From contig UBMU01000009.1 in assembly GCA_900466605.1 (NCBI GenBank), positions 186,001-250,000 on the forward strand: 64,000 nucleotides of DNA, read 5' to 3'. Origin of the DNA: Hyphomicrobiales bacterium (lineage in GTDB: Bacteria > Pseudomonadota > Alphaproteobacteria > Rhizobiales > Rhizobiaceae). The notes under the pieces are model-generated. The model was given only the letters and a program-made list of their open reading frames with translations. It was not told where the DNA came from and did not search any database. The position numbers and the translations under genes are program-made. Below are positions 1 through 8,832 of this stretch, piece by piece (within the stretch, counting starts at the first letter, position 1; every line of letters begins with the position of its first letter).

Positions 1-2
1 TG

Positions 3-71
3 CGCTACCGCCAGCGGCAGCACCAGATCGCGCTCGCGAAGAAGCGTGGACAGAAACACATCGGAAGCTGA
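3..71 (+). CDS. possible C-terminal tail of a gene entering from the left edge
   Basis: The frame starting at base 3 is open to a TGA at 69-71 and would encode 22 residues, ending KKRGQKHIGS. It would be convergent with the GGDEF-EAL gene whose stop lies at 93-95. The product cannot be identified from so few residues. Other frames are also open here, so this is only a weak proposal. Confidence 0.2.
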   Translation, partial: RYRQRQHQIALAKKRGQKHIGS

Positions 72-92
72 GGCGGCGTCGAAAAGCCGGCT

Positions 93-2303
93 TCAGGCAG
101 CGGTCGTGCGGCGGGTGGTAACCTTCGCTGCACGTGCCTGCATCAGCCGCTCCGTGATCTGCTCGGCCGGCATCGGTCGGTCAAAGAAATAGCCCTGCAG
201 CGTGTCGCAGCCGAAGAGCCGCACCGCAATAGCTTGCTCTTCTGTCTCGATGCCCTCGGCGGTGACCGGAATGTCAAGCGAGCGGGCCAGCGCCACTGTC
301 GCCTGCAGCATTTCGCGCTGGCTGTCGCTCTCCAGGATATTCATGACCAGCGAGCGGTCGATCTTGATACGGTCAAAGCCGAACTGGCGTAGATAGCCGA
401 TGGAAGAGAAGCCCGAACCGAAGTCATCGAGCGCAACCTTGACGCCTAGCGCCTTCAGACGCTCGATTGCCAGCCGCGTGCGCTGCGGGTTCTGGATCAT
501 ATAGCCCTCGGTAACCTCGAGCGTCACCCGTTTGGCCTCGATATCCGCCTGCTTCAGCACGTATCGGACATAGTCGGCAAAGGCCGGATTGCGGAATTGC
601 CCCGGAGAAACATTCACCGAGATACGCAGCTCCGGCCACTGCTTGGCGGTTTCGCAGGCCTTGCGCAGAACGAAAAGCCCCAGCGCCTCGATCAACCCAC
701 TGGTTTCCGCAATAGGGATGAAGACCTCGGGCGAGACCGGGCCGTAGCCGGGGCGGTTCCATCTCACCAGCGCTTCGACGCCGGTCATTTCATGGGTCGC
801 TGCATCGATCAGCGGCTGATAGGCAATCGTAAGGTCGCCGCCTTCGATCGCCATTCGCAGATCCAGCTCTAGCGCGTTGCGCTCGCTGCGGTCGGCGTCC
901 ATGGCGGGATCGTAAAGCGTCATGCGCGCGCGGCCCGCTTCCTTCGCCTTGTACATGGCAAGGTCGGCCCGGCGCACCAGTTCCTCTCGGTCGATCGCGC
1001 CGCCTTCCGACATGGCAATACCGATGCTCGCACCGATGACGACGACACGCCGACCAATTTCCAACGGCTCAGCCAGAAAATCCAATATCTGTTCGGAAAG
1101 CTGCAGTGCAACCGCATGTTCGCTTTCGGAGACAAAAGCGACCGCGAATTCGTCGCCGCCGATGCGCGCGAGAACGGACCCGGCCGGGATGAGAACGTTG
1201 AGGCCGGCGGCAACGGCACGGATCAGCTGGTCGCCAGTGCCATGGCCGTAAGCATCGTTGACTTCCTTGAATCCATCGAGATCGAGGTAGAGGATAAGTA
1301 CGTTGCGGCGCGTCTGCGCGGCCTCGTCAACGAAGGCATCGATGGCTGCTCCGAGCCCGTCGCGGTTCAGCAAGCCGCTCAATCGATCACGGTTTGCCTC
1401 CTCGCGTGCGCTGATTTCTTCTGCCTTCAGTCGCCGCAGGGACAGCCAGCCGATGATGAGCAGAACGATAAAAAACAGGCCGACAAGCCCGAGCGCCTTG
1501 ACGACCATCGGACGAACTTCGCCGTAACCGATATCACCGGGTGCCCGCGACACCCAGACGAGCTTTCCAAGGACGGCCGATTGTGCATCCGCGATCGATA
1601 CAGAGTAGCGCGCATCGAAATCCGGCGCGACCAGCTTCAACCCGTCGATGACGTAGGTCGTACCGAGTTCCGCAATTTTGTCAGGACTCAAATGCCGCGC
1701 GAAGATGAGATATCGATGCTTTCCTGCCGGCACGTCGAGCGCGCCGGACTTCTCCCGCACAAGTGCTACACCGACCGCCGCTATACCGGACCTCGTGCCG
1801 ACGAAGCCCGTCGCCTCCGGCGAGTGCCGTGGGTCCGCTGCCTTGGCGCGGTCGAAGAGCGACCAGAGCGCCGGCGAGAAGAATTCGTCCAGCGAGCCGT
1901 CCATCGGCTTGCCTTCCTGAAAGACCATGATCGGCTTCTTCTCGTCATCGATTACGATGGCCATGTCGAAGAGAGAACTGTTGACCGACATTTCGCCGTA
2001 GTTGCTGATCGTCCAGGCCATGCCATCGGCGGCATAGACATTCACTGCAGCATCATCCCAGGCAGCATAGTCGTTGAGCGTCGCGCCCAACTGCATTTCG
2101 AAGGTCTTCAGCGCGCCCGACATCGTTTCCCGCGAACGCTCGTCATCCAGCACGTTCGAACGGTCTGCAACACGTTCAAGCGCGCTCAGCACAAGAGTGG
2201 TGACGATTGCGACAACAATGGCAAAGGAAAAAAGTACGCCGGCGATCGTGGCATGACGACCGATGCCCGAGACTTTCTTGCTGCCCCCAAAAATTGCCCG
2301 CAT
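93..2303 (-). CDS. membrane GGDEF-EAL cyclic di-GMP enzyme with CHASE4-like sensor
   Basis: The 736-residue protein has two membrane helices, about residues 18-41 and 268-288, that enclose a roughly 225-residue periplasmic region resembling CHASE4. A GGDEF domain follows with an intact GGDEF motif at 382-386, then an EAL domain beginning with EALVRW at 510. The later EVTE, LDDFG and KIDRS motifs of active phosphodiesterases are also present. By family knowledge it could both make (diguanylate cyclase) and degrade (phosphodiesterase) cyclic di-GMP, with the periplasmic domain as input. No RxxD inhibitory site is visible just before GGDEF, so product feedback through that site is unlikely. It stands alone with its own upstream gap. 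Which activity dominates cannot be told from the sequence. Confidence 0.93.
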   Translation of the reverse strand: MRAIFGGSKKVSGIGRHATIAGVLFSFAIVVAIVTTLVLSALERVADRSNVLDDERSRETMSGALKTFEMQLGATLNDYAAWDDAAVNVYAADGMAWTISNYGEMSVNSSLFDMAIVIDDEKKPIMVFQEGKPMDGSLDEFFSPALWSLFDRAKAADPRHSPEATGFVGTRSGIAAVGVALVREKSGALDVPAGKHRYLIFARHLSPDKIAELGTTYVIDGLKLVAPDFDARYSVSIADAQSAVLGKLVWVSRAPGDIGYGEVRPMVVKALGLVGLFFIVLLIIGWLSLRRLKAEEISAREEANRDRLSGLLNRDGLGAAIDAFVDEAAQTRRNVLILYLDLDGFKEVNDAYGHGTGDQLIRAVAAGLNVLIPAGSVLARIGGDEFAVAFVSESEHAVALQLSEQILDFLAEPLEIGRRVVVIGASIGIAMSEGGAIDREELVRRADLAMYKAKEAGRARMTLYDPAMDADRSERNALELDLRMAIEGGDLTIAYQPLIDAATHEMTGVEALVRWNRPGYGPVSPEVFIPIAETSGLIEALGLFVLRKACETAKQWPELRISVNVSPGQFRNPAFADYVRYVLKQADIEAKRVTLEVTEGYMIQNPQRTRLAIERLKALGVKVALDDFGSGFSSIGYLRQFGFDRIKIDRSLVMNILESDSQREMLQATVALARSLDIPVTAEGIETEEQAIAVRLFGCDTLQGYFFDRPMPAEQITERLMQARAAKVTTRRTTAA

Positions 2304-2468
2304 TCACTGCTCCCCGATCAAGGAAGTGTGCCAGCGAGGGCTCAAAAAACGGTTAAGGTATCGATGTAACGATTAATCATCTGCGATTTTTGGGATCGGC
2401 AGCCGATGCGATGGACCGTTGGATAACACACTGATTATCCAATGCTTTCCTTCGTTTTCACAATGAAC

Positions 2469-3017
2469 TCATCTGCCGTCGCAGTGAATTGCATCACAGA
2501 ATTTTACAAGCGCTGATACAAGTAGGCCGTTCTCGACGCTGTCGGCAAGGACGGATGCCTGCGCATCCTCCGATCTACCGAGCAGGGAAATACGCAGAAA
2601 TGCCTCTCCGACGAGGTCGAACGACATCGTCTTGAGCACTTCTGCCAGCTGTGCCAGCGCGAAATCGCCGCGATGGGAGGCATGCGCAATCATAGCGGGC
2701 TTGAATGGAGCCTCGTCCCGGGAGACCAGCCAATCCAATGCATTTTTCAAGCCGCCCGGCAGACCCTGAGCGTATTCCGGACAGGCGATGATGATACCGT
2801 CAGACGCACGGATCTTCGCCGCAAACTCTTCGACGACCGCGGGCGTGTTCTCGCCCTCTCGATCCGCATTGAAGATCGGCAATTCGCCGATCAACTCGCA
2901 GATCTCGATGAGAACGCCGGCAGGCGCGTTGTCGCGCAGAGCTTCCAGCAGCCGGCGATTGGTCGAAGCCTTTCGCTGGCTGCCGCAGAGCGCATAGAGG
3001 AAGGCCGACTTTTCCAT
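2469..3017 (-). CDS. NADPH-dependent FMN reductase family flavoprotein
   Basis: The 182-residue cytoplasmic protein has a flavodoxin-like fold: an N-terminal phosphate-binding stretch (LCGSQRKASTNRRLL) and the family motif PEYAQGLPGGLKNALDWLVS, which contacts FMN. Members reduce FMN, quinones, azo dyes or chromate with NAD(P)H. It ends about 165 bp after the GGDEF-EAL gene start and lies just downstream of the beta-glucosidase in the same direction (38 bp gap), so the two may be cotranscribed. The physiological substrate is not deducible. Confidence 0.85.
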   Translation of the reverse strand: MEKSAFLYALCGSQRKASTNRRLLEALRDNAPAGVLIEICELIGELPIFNADREGENTPAVVEEFAAKIRASDGIIIACPEYAQGLPGGLKNALDWLVSRDEAPFKPAMIAHASHRGDFALAQLAEVLKTMSFDLVGEAFLRISLLGRSEDAQASVLADSVENGLLVSALVKFCDAIHCDGR

Positions 3018-3056
3018 GCGCCCGGTTTAAGACACGACGCCGATTCGCGCCATATG

Positions 3057-4430
3057 TCAGCCGGTCTTGTGGTTACCCTTCGGAAACTCTGCCGCAAGTT
3101 CGCTGTACCACTTGCCGCTCTTCTTCACAGTGCGGACCTGAGTGTCGTAGTCGACATGCACGAGGCCGAACCGCATGCGATAGCCCTCGGCCCACTCGAA
3201 ATTATCCATCAGACTCCAGGCGAAATAGCCGCGCATCGGGTAACCGTCCTTGATCAAATCGGCGACGGTATCAAGGTGTTCGCTATAGTAGTCGAGACGC
3301 GGCTGGTCATCCACCTCGCCGTTGACGACGTCCATGTTGTAGCAGGCGCCGTTCTCGGTGATGTAGCATTCCGGCAGCTCGTAGCGACGGTAGAGATCCT
3401 CGACGACGTTCTTCAGCCCCGGCGCATAGACCTCCCAGCCGATATCGGTCTTCACGTCGCTGACGCGCGGCGCTTCAACGGTCCAGGGGAAGTCACCGTT
3501 CTTATCGGGATCGTCAGCAACGCGCAGTGGCGTATAGTAGTTGAGACCCCACCAATCGAGCTTCTGGTTGATGATCTTGAGGTCGCCCTCTTCCACAACG
3601 GGCATGCGGTCGCCGAGCGCTTCCACAAATTCCTTCGGATACTCCCCCTTGAAGACCGGATCGAAGAAGGCGCCATTGTGGAACTGGTGCGCACGTTCGC
3701 CCGCTGCCTTGTCGGCCGGGTTGTCGGAACCGGGCATAACGGACATTGCATTGAGCACGAGGCCGACGGGAACATTTGGTGCTTCCGCGCGGATCGCCTC
3801 GACGCCGAGGCCGTGGGCAAGGTTCATGTAGTGCATCGCATGAAGCGCCGCCTGCATATTGCGCTCGCCCGGCGCATGAATGCCGTAGAGGTGACTCAGC
3901 CAGACGATGCACCACGGCTCGTTGAAGGTCGCCACGCTGTCTAGGCGGTCGCCAAGGCGGGCCATCACAGTCTTGGCGTAACGCTGGAAAGCATAAGCCG
4001 TCGAGCGTGCCGTCCAGCCGCCATCGCCAGCCAGCAGCAGAGGCAAATCCCAGTGGTAGAGGGTTGCGAAAGTCTTGATGCCGCGCGCCTTGCAGCCATC
4101 GACGAGACGATCGTAAAAATCAAGACCCGCCTCGTTCACCGGACCGGTGCCGTCGGGGATGATGCGCGGCCAGGCAATCGAGAAGCGATAGGCTTCGACA
4201 CCCATGGACTTGATGAGATCGAGATCCTGATCCAACCGATTGTAGTGATCGCAGGCAATGTCGCCGTTGTCGCGATTGTAGACGCGGCCGGGCATATTGC
4301 AGAAGGCATCCCAGATGGAGGGCTTGCGCCCGTCCGCCTTGGAAGCGCCTTCGATCTGGAATGCGGCCGTTGCGACGCCAAAGGTGAAATCGCCCGGGAA
4401 GCGGGCGGCAAGGGTCTTCGGATCGATCAT
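3057..4430 (-). CDS. GH1 family beta-glucosidase
   Basis: The 457-residue glycoside hydrolase hydrolyses beta-linked glucosides such as cellobiose or plant aryl-glucosides. The acid/base glutamate lies in TFNEPW (E171) and the nucleophile in YITENG (E359); the start FPGDFTFGVATAAFQIEG and the end YFAWSLMDNFEWAEGY are typical of GH1. The ATG at 4430 was chosen because GGAAG sits 5 bases upstream and homology begins there; a longer frame reaching 4499 adds 23 unlikely residues. No signal peptide is seen, so it acts in the cytoplasm. A perfect 14-bp palindrome about 100 bp upstream may be its operator. No transporter is adjacent. Confidence 0.94.
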   Translation of the reverse strand: MIDPKTLAARFPGDFTFGVATAAFQIEGASKADGRKPSIWDAFCNMPGRVYNRDNGDIACDHYNRLDQDLDLIKSMGVEAYRFSIAWPRIIPDGTGPVNEAGLDFYDRLVDGCKARGIKTFATLYHWDLPLLLAGDGGWTARSTAYAFQRYAKTVMARLGDRLDSVATFNEPWCIVWLSHLYGIHAPGERNMQAALHAMHYMNLAHGLGVEAIRAEAPNVPVGLVLNAMSVMPGSDNPADKAAGERAHQFHNGAFFDPVFKGEYPKEFVEALGDRMPVVEEGDLKIINQKLDWWGLNYYTPLRVADDPDKNGDFPWTVEAPRVSDVKTDIGWEVYAPGLKNVVEDLYRRYELPECYITENGACYNMDVVNGEVDDQPRLDYYSEHLDTVADLIKDGYPMRGYFAWSLMDNFEWAEGYRMRFGLVHVDYDTQVRTVKKSGKWYSELAAEFPKGNHKTG

Positions 4431-4529
4431 GAGAGCTTCCGTCTGTTGCTGTTTGACTGGCCGGCACGGCCACCTTTGGCGGCGGTTTAGCCAAGCCAAA
4501 GAGGCTTGTACAGGGCTCGCATGTCAAAA

Positions 4530-4543
4530 CTGCAACGTTGCAG
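4530..4543. promoter_or_regulatory. candidate LacI-type operator upstream of the beta-glucosidase
   Basis: CTGCAACGTTGCAG is a perfect 14-bp palindrome with the central CG usual for LacI-family operators. It lies 100 bp upstream of the GH1 start and just beyond the end of the ABC-F gene. No LacI gene is adjacent, so the regulator would act from elsewhere. Confidence 0.45.
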
Positions 4544-4597
4544 ATCGAATCCACCACCGCCGTGCCGGAGACGATCACAACGCTGCCTTGCTCTATC

Positions 4598-6199
4598 CTA
4601 CGTGATGATCTCTTCGCCTGACGGCAACTGAAGTCGCCGGGTGATGCCAACATTCTCCAGAAACACCTGGTCGTGACTGACCACGAGCAACGCACCATCA
4701 TAGGCCTGCAGACCTGCCTCCACAGCTGCAATGGAATCGATGTCGAGATGGTTTGTCGGCTCGTCGAGAATGAGGAGCGCCGGCGGCTTTGCGCCACCAA
4801 GCACGCAGGCAAGACCGGCGCGCAGCAGCTGCCCACCTGATAGCGTCGAGACCTGCTGCAGGGCAGCATCCGCCCTGAACATGAAACGCGCCAATGCCGC
4901 GCGGCAGGCGTTTTCGCTGGCATCGGGATTGAGATTGCGGAAGTTTTCGCGGATCGACAGCGACGCATCCAACAGGCCGACACTCTGGTCGAACAGCGAA
5001 AAACCGGTCATGACGGAGACGGTTCCCGACCACGGCTGCAGCGCGCCTGTGATCAGGGCCAGCAACGTCGTTTTGCCGGAACCGTTCGGTCCGGCGATCG
5101 CGACACGATCCGGGCCGGTCATCGCAAAGGAGAGGTTTCGGATGATTGGCGCCTCCTGCCGATAGCCGGCAGTGACCCCCTCCAGCCTGAGAACATCCCT
5201 GCCGGGTGGCAGCCCCGTTGAGGCGAGTTGGGCCGAGAAGGGCTGGAGGACCTCGATCCGCTGCCGCACAGCGGACGCCTCTTCCATCGCCTCCTCGCGG
5301 CGTTTCTCGCCAAGGCGAACCTTGTTGCCGCTGGTGTTTTCCGCCGCCCGCTTGAGACCGCCGGCGACAATGCGGGGCATGTCGCCTCGTGCCGCCTTCT
5401 TCCGGCCGTTGCGATCGCTACGGGCCTGCCGTTCCGCCGCGACTTGAGCGCTGCGAACCACATCGGCAACGCGCCGCTCCGCATCCGCAAGATCGTGTTC
5501 GGCGGCAGCGAGCTCAAGCGCCTTGCGCTCCTGAAAGGTGCTCCAGTTTCCACCATATCGCCGAGCTCCAAGCGTGGTGATCTCGACGATCGCATCCATG
5601 GCTTCCAGCAGCTGGCGGTCATGGCTGACGACGATGGCGCCAGCCCTCCAGCCGTCGAGCAGCGCGATGACCGCTTCCCGCCCCTCCCGGTCGAGATTAT
5701 TGGTCGGCTCGTCGAGGATAAGGAAATCGGGATCAGAGAAGACAAGGGCCGCAAGACCCACACGCGTCCGTTGGCCACCGGAAAGCGAGGCAAGCAACGT
5801 GTCCGGCTCTGCGTCCAATCCGACGCGTTCGATCGCCACGGCAATGCGCGCCTCGATCGTCCAATCGGCATTGGCGAGTTCGTCAGCGGTCGCGTCGCCG
5901 GCTTCGGCGCGATAAAGGATAGCGAGCGCATCACTGGCGCCGAAGAGATCAGCGACCGTTGCGCCCTCCTCCACCTGGACAGACTGGCGCAGGATGCCAA
6001 GCCGTCCGCCAAAGGCAATGCTGCCGGACTGCGGCTGCAGTTCGCCGGAAACGAGCTTTAGCAGAGTCGTCTTGCCTACACCATTGCGGCCGACAAGACC
6101 GGTTCGCTCGGCGCCGAAGCTCAGATCGAGATGGGAAAGAAGGGGCCGCGCGTCAGGCGTGGACCACGAAATATTGGACAGGGTAATGGATGCAGGCAT
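4598..6199 (-). CDS. ABC-F family ATPase (Uup/EttA-like)
   Basis: The 533-residue protein contains two ABC domains and no membrane segment. The first has Walker A GRNGVGKTT (37-45), signature LSGGQ (139-143) and Walker B FLILDEPTNNLD. The second has GPNGSGKTT (370-378), LSGGQ and LLILDEPTNHLD. A charged linker at about 220-320 lies between them. ABC-F proteins act on the ribosome in translation control or antibiotic protection rather than in transport; the subfamily cannot be fixed here. The ATG at 6199 is preferred; a longer frame to 6322 adds 41 residues without family character. Both ATPase sites look intact. Confidence 0.9.
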   Translation of the reverse strand: MPASITLSNISWSTPDARPLLSHLDLSFGAERTGLVGRNGVGKTTLLKLVSGELQPQSGSIAFGGRLGILRQSVQVEEGATVADLFGASDALAILYRAEAGDATADELANADWTIEARIAVAIERVGLDAEPDTLLASLSGGQRTRVGLAALVFSDPDFLILDEPTNNLDREGREAVIALLDGWRAGAIVVSHDRQLLEAMDAIVEITTLGARRYGGNWSTFQERKALELAAAEHDLADAERRVADVVRSAQVAAERQARSDRNGRKKAARGDMPRIVAGGLKRAAENTSGNKVRLGEKRREEAMEEASAVRQRIEVLQPFSAQLASTGLPPGRDVLRLEGVTAGYRQEAPIIRNLSFAMTGPDRVAIAGPNGSGKTTLLALITGALQPWSGTVSVMTGFSLFDQSVGLLDASLSIRENFRNLNPDASENACRAALARFMFRADAALQQVSTLSGGQLLRAGLACVLGGAKPPALLILDEPTNHLDIDSIAAVEAGLQAYDGALLVVSHDQVFLENVGITRRLQLPSGEEIIT

Positions 6200-6560
6200 G
6201 GATAAAGGACTCCCGAATGGCAAGGCGAATTGGCGTTGCGATCGGGGTGGAATCCATTGCTGCACACATCCTGTTAGTATTGGCGATGGTCGCAATCTAG
6301 GCGGGCACCACGCCGAAATCAAGGCATCGGCGGACCGAACCGCCTAACTGAATTGGTGCCAGCTGGCCGGCGTTCGGCGATGATTCGATAGGCTTCGGAA
6401 AGAGACAGGTGGCATCGGAAACTTCCGCACCGGCCCGCAAGTGCCCTTCAGCTTTGCTATCATATTGAAAACACTGATAACGCCGATGTCAGAAGTCGTG
6501 AATTTGCGATGCTGGGAAGGCGGGCTAGAGAGCAAGAAGCTCCATCACGAAAGGAACACG
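6200..6560. other. 361-bp intergenic region, no gene recognised
   Basis: The region lies between the divergent ABC-F and DoxX-like genes and should hold both promoters. I see no convincing coding frame, RNA gene or strong repeat in it. The frame upstream of the DoxX start is open from 6441 but carries no family character. Confidence 0.5.
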
Positions 6561-6962
6561 ATGCTCTCCTCGATCCACCTGGCGCAACCGCATCTCCTCA
6601 GCCTGCTGCGCGTTGTCTCCTCCCTCGTACTCTTCAGCTACGGCACGCAGAAAATCTTGCATTTCCCCGCCGCCGAGCGCGTGCCCGATGTTGGCTCCAT
6701 GTCCTGGATCGCAGGCCTGCTGGAGCTAACGCTTGGGTTCCTCGTGTTGATCGGCTTCAAGACACGCGTCGCTGCCTTCGTCCTGTCGGGCCTGATGGCC
6801 TTCGCCTATTTCATCGGACATGCCTCGAAAAGCTTCTACCCGGCACAGAACGGCGGCGTTTCCGCAATCCTGTTCTGCTTCGTCTTTCTCTATCTGGTTG
6901 CCGCCGGTGGTGGCCCCTTCAGCCTTGATGCGCTTATCAAGCGCAAGCAGGCAGCGGCCTGA
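6561..6962 (+). CDS. DoxX-like integral membrane protein
   Basis: The 133-residue protein has four predicted membrane helices and the DoxX-type opening LLRVVSSLVLFSYGTQKILHF, with GLLELTLGFLVLIG in the second segment. The ATG at 6561 has AAAGGA 7 bases upstream; an upstream in-frame ATG at 6441 would add 40 hydrophilic residues and is rejected. DoxX members are inner-membrane proteins linked to redox or oxidative-stress functions, but the activity of this one is unknown. It is monocistronic, facing the next gene tail to tail. Confidence 0.87.
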   Translation: MLSSIHLAQPHLLSLLRVVSSLVLFSYGTQKILHFPAAERVPDVGSMSWIAGLLELTLGFLVLIGFKTRVAAFVLSGLMAFAYFIGHASKSFYPAQNGGVSAILFCFVFLYLVAAGGGPFSLDALIKRKQAAA

Positions 6963-7016
6963 CCGAATGCCCGGTTCGAAGCGGCGCACCGCCGCTTCGA
7001 ACACTTAGCCGGATAC

Positions 7017-7403
7017 TCAAGGATTTTGTTTGGTGTCCTTCAGCTTAACGGCCATCGAGACAGTACCTCGCACGATGATGTCGTTTCGCGAACCGCGATT
7101 GAGATCCGCACTGCTGGTCAGGTTGGTGATCTGGCAGCTCTCGGCCAACGTCTGAAGGATGAGATCACACTGTCCTCCCGCCATCAGATAGAACCCCCGT
7201 TGGGCGGCCTTGATCTGCTCGCCGGCCTCCTGCCCGGATTCGACAGGCACAGACAAGGAAACCGTCGTCTGCACGTTCACCGTGCCGGGAACACGCTGGC
7301 CTCCATAGAAATTTGGCGACGCCCGATTGGGGACTTCCTGCGACAGCGCCGGAAACGCCGCGAGCGCAAATGCGCATGTCAGAACTCTGGCAGAAGATTT
7401 CAT
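7017..7403 (-). CDS. small secreted protein of unknown function
   Basis: The 128-residue protein begins with a Sec signal peptide (MKSSARVLTCAFALAAFPALS, cleavage near AlaLeuSer-Gln). The mature part holds two cysteines, in GGQCDLI and AESCQIT, spaced to form a periplasmic disulphide, and a C-terminal beta-rich stretch with NDIIVRGTVSMAVKLK. The ATG at 7403 follows GGAGAG at 8 bases; an in-frame TTG at 7418 is less likely. I do not recognise the family. It may resemble small conserved rhizobial periplasmic proteins, but no function can be proposed. Confidence 0.75.
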   Translation of the reverse strand: MKSSARVLTCAFALAAFPALSQEVPNRASPNFYGGQRVPGTVNVQTTVSLSVPVESGQEAGEQIKAAQRGFYLMAGGQCDLILQTLAESCQITNLTSSADLNRGSRNDIIVRGTVSMAVKLKDTKQNP

Positions 7404-7458
7404 CGAACATCTCTCCAACTGGTTGCGCTCATTTCTGCCACAGCATTGTTAAACGACA

Positions 7459-7496
7459 ATGGGCGCGCCTCCTAATTTTGTAGGAAGCACGCCCAT
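7459..7496 (-). terminator. hairpin after the Gfo/Idh/MocA gene
   Basis: ATGGGCG (7459-7465) pairs with CGCCCAT (7490-7496), and inside it TCCTA pairs with TAGGA. It sits 33 bp beyond the stop of the leftward oxidoreductase gene. The T run after it is weak, so termination strength is uncertain. Confidence 0.5.
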
Positions 7497-7528
7497 TAGT
7501 TGTACCGGCCAGCCTGGTAAGATGAGGA

Positions 7529-8716
7529 TCAGACCTTGACCCAGGCCCCGTTCCTTTTCGAGGACGCCACGCAGGCCTCGACGAAGGCAACACCCTTCAC
7601 ACCGTCATCAACGGTCGGGTAAACCACGGCCTTGTCCACAGCCTTGCCTTTCTTGTGAGCGTTTATGGCGTGGGCGGCCTCGGTGTAGATCGTCGCGAAG
7701 GCTTCGAGATAGCCTTCCGGGTGACCGGATGGGATACGCGAAACGCGGCCAGCCGCCGGGCCGGAACCAGCGCCGTTGCGGGTGATCAAACGCTTCGGCT
7801 CGCCAAATGGCGTGAACCACAGGTAGTTCGGATCTGCCTGTACCCACTCCAGACCACCCTTGGTGCCATAGACGCGGACCTTCAGGCCGTTCTCATGGCC
7901 GGGCGCCACCTGGCTGCACCACAGCATACCCTTGGCCGGCTTCTCGCTCCCCTTCGCCTTGAAGCGCAGCATCACATGGGCGTTGTCGTCAAGACGACGG
8001 CCTTCGACGAAGCTGTCGAGGTCGGCAGCGAGGCTATCGAGCTCAAGGCCGGAAACGAAGGAGGCGAGGTTATAGGCATGCGTGCCGATATCGCCCGTCG
8101 AACCGCCCGCACCCGACTGCGCCGGGTCGGTACGCCAAACGGCCTGCTTGGCGCCGCTCTGCTCGACAGCTTCCGTCAGCCAGTCCTGCGGATATTCGGC
8201 CTGGACGATACGGATATCGCCGAGTTCGCCATTGGCGATCATCTCACGGGCCTGACGGACCATCGGATAGCCGGTGTAGTTGTGCGTCAGGATGAAAAGC
8301 GCACCGCTCTCATCTGCTACCTTCTTCAGCTTCTTGGCATCGGCAAGGTTCGAGGTCAGCGGCTTGTCGCAAATGACGTGGATGCCTCTACGCAGGAACT
8401 CCTTCGCGGCATCGTAGTGCACATGATTCGGCGTGACGATCGAAACCGCTTCGATGCCGTTCTTCAGCTTTGCTTCGCGAATCGCCATCTCGCGGTAGCT
8501 GGAATAGGTGCGCGACGGATCAAGGCCGAGGTCGCGGCCCGATGCAATCGCCTTTTCCGGCGTTGACGACAGGGCGCCCGCGATCAGGTCGTACTGGTCG
8601 TCGATGCGGGCTGCGATGCGATGGACAGCGCCGATGAACGCTCCTGCACCGCCGCCGACCATGCCGAGACGGATGCGCGGTTCGCGCGACTGTTCTGTAG
8701 ATGCTTCGATTGCCAT
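7529..8716 (-). CDS. Gfo/Idh/MocA family NAD(P)-dependent sugar oxidoreductase
   Basis: The 395-residue protein has an N-terminal Rossmann fold with dinucleotide-binding GGGAGAF at 21-27, the family motif VICDKPLTSNL (DKP in place of the usual EKP), and the catalytic-region motif GDIGTHAYNL near residue 210. Family members oxidise or reduce sugars, inositols or sugar acids. It is the second gene of an operon behind a sugar-phosphate isomerase/epimerase-like gene (116 bp gap holding a hairpin), a pairing common for myo-inositol-like or rare-sugar catabolism. The substrate is not deducible. No transporter lies in the same operon, though a sugar ABC importer lies 3 kb away. Confidence 0.9.
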   Translation of the reverse strand: MAIEASTEQSREPRIRLGMVGGGAGAFIGAVHRIAARIDDQYDLIAGALSSTPEKAIASGRDLGLDPSRTYSSYREMAIREAKLKNGIEAVSIVTPNHVHYDAAKEFLRRGIHVICDKPLTSNLADAKKLKKVADESGALFILTHNYTGYPMVRQAREMIANGELGDIRIVQAEYPQDWLTEAVEQSGAKQAVWRTDPAQSGAGGSTGDIGTHAYNLASFVSGLELDSLAADLDSFVEGRRLDDNAHVMLRFKAKGSEKPAKGMLWCSQVAPGHENGLKVRVYGTKGGLEWVQADPNYLWFTPFGEPKRLITRNGAGSGPAAGRVSRIPSGHPEGYLEAFATIYTEAAHAINAHKKGKAVDKAVVYPTVDDGVKGVAFVEACVASSKRNGAWVKV

Positions 8717-8769
8717 TGGTTCCTCCTAAAAATGCGTAGGGCAGAAACAGCCCCTCCCTCGATGGGCTG

Positions 8770-8790
8770 GGGAAGGGAGAGCCCCTTCCC
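8770..8790. repeat. GC-rich hairpin between two operon genes
   Basis: GGGAAGGG (8770-8777) and CCCTTCCC (8783-8790) form a perfect 8-bp stem with a 5-base loop. The surrounding 8741-8800 is rich in CCCCTCCC-like blocks, similar in style to rhizobial intergenic palindromes. It may stabilise or attenuate the transcript between the isomerase and oxidoreductase genes. Confidence 0.45.
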
Positions 8791-8832
8791 GCTACGTTCC
8801 AATCGGCCCTTCGTGTCGAAAGGGCAGCGGCC

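Noticed and set aside
1116-2369. 417-codon plus-strand frame opposite the GGDEF-EAL gene
   Set aside because: Antisense shadow without recognisable domains.
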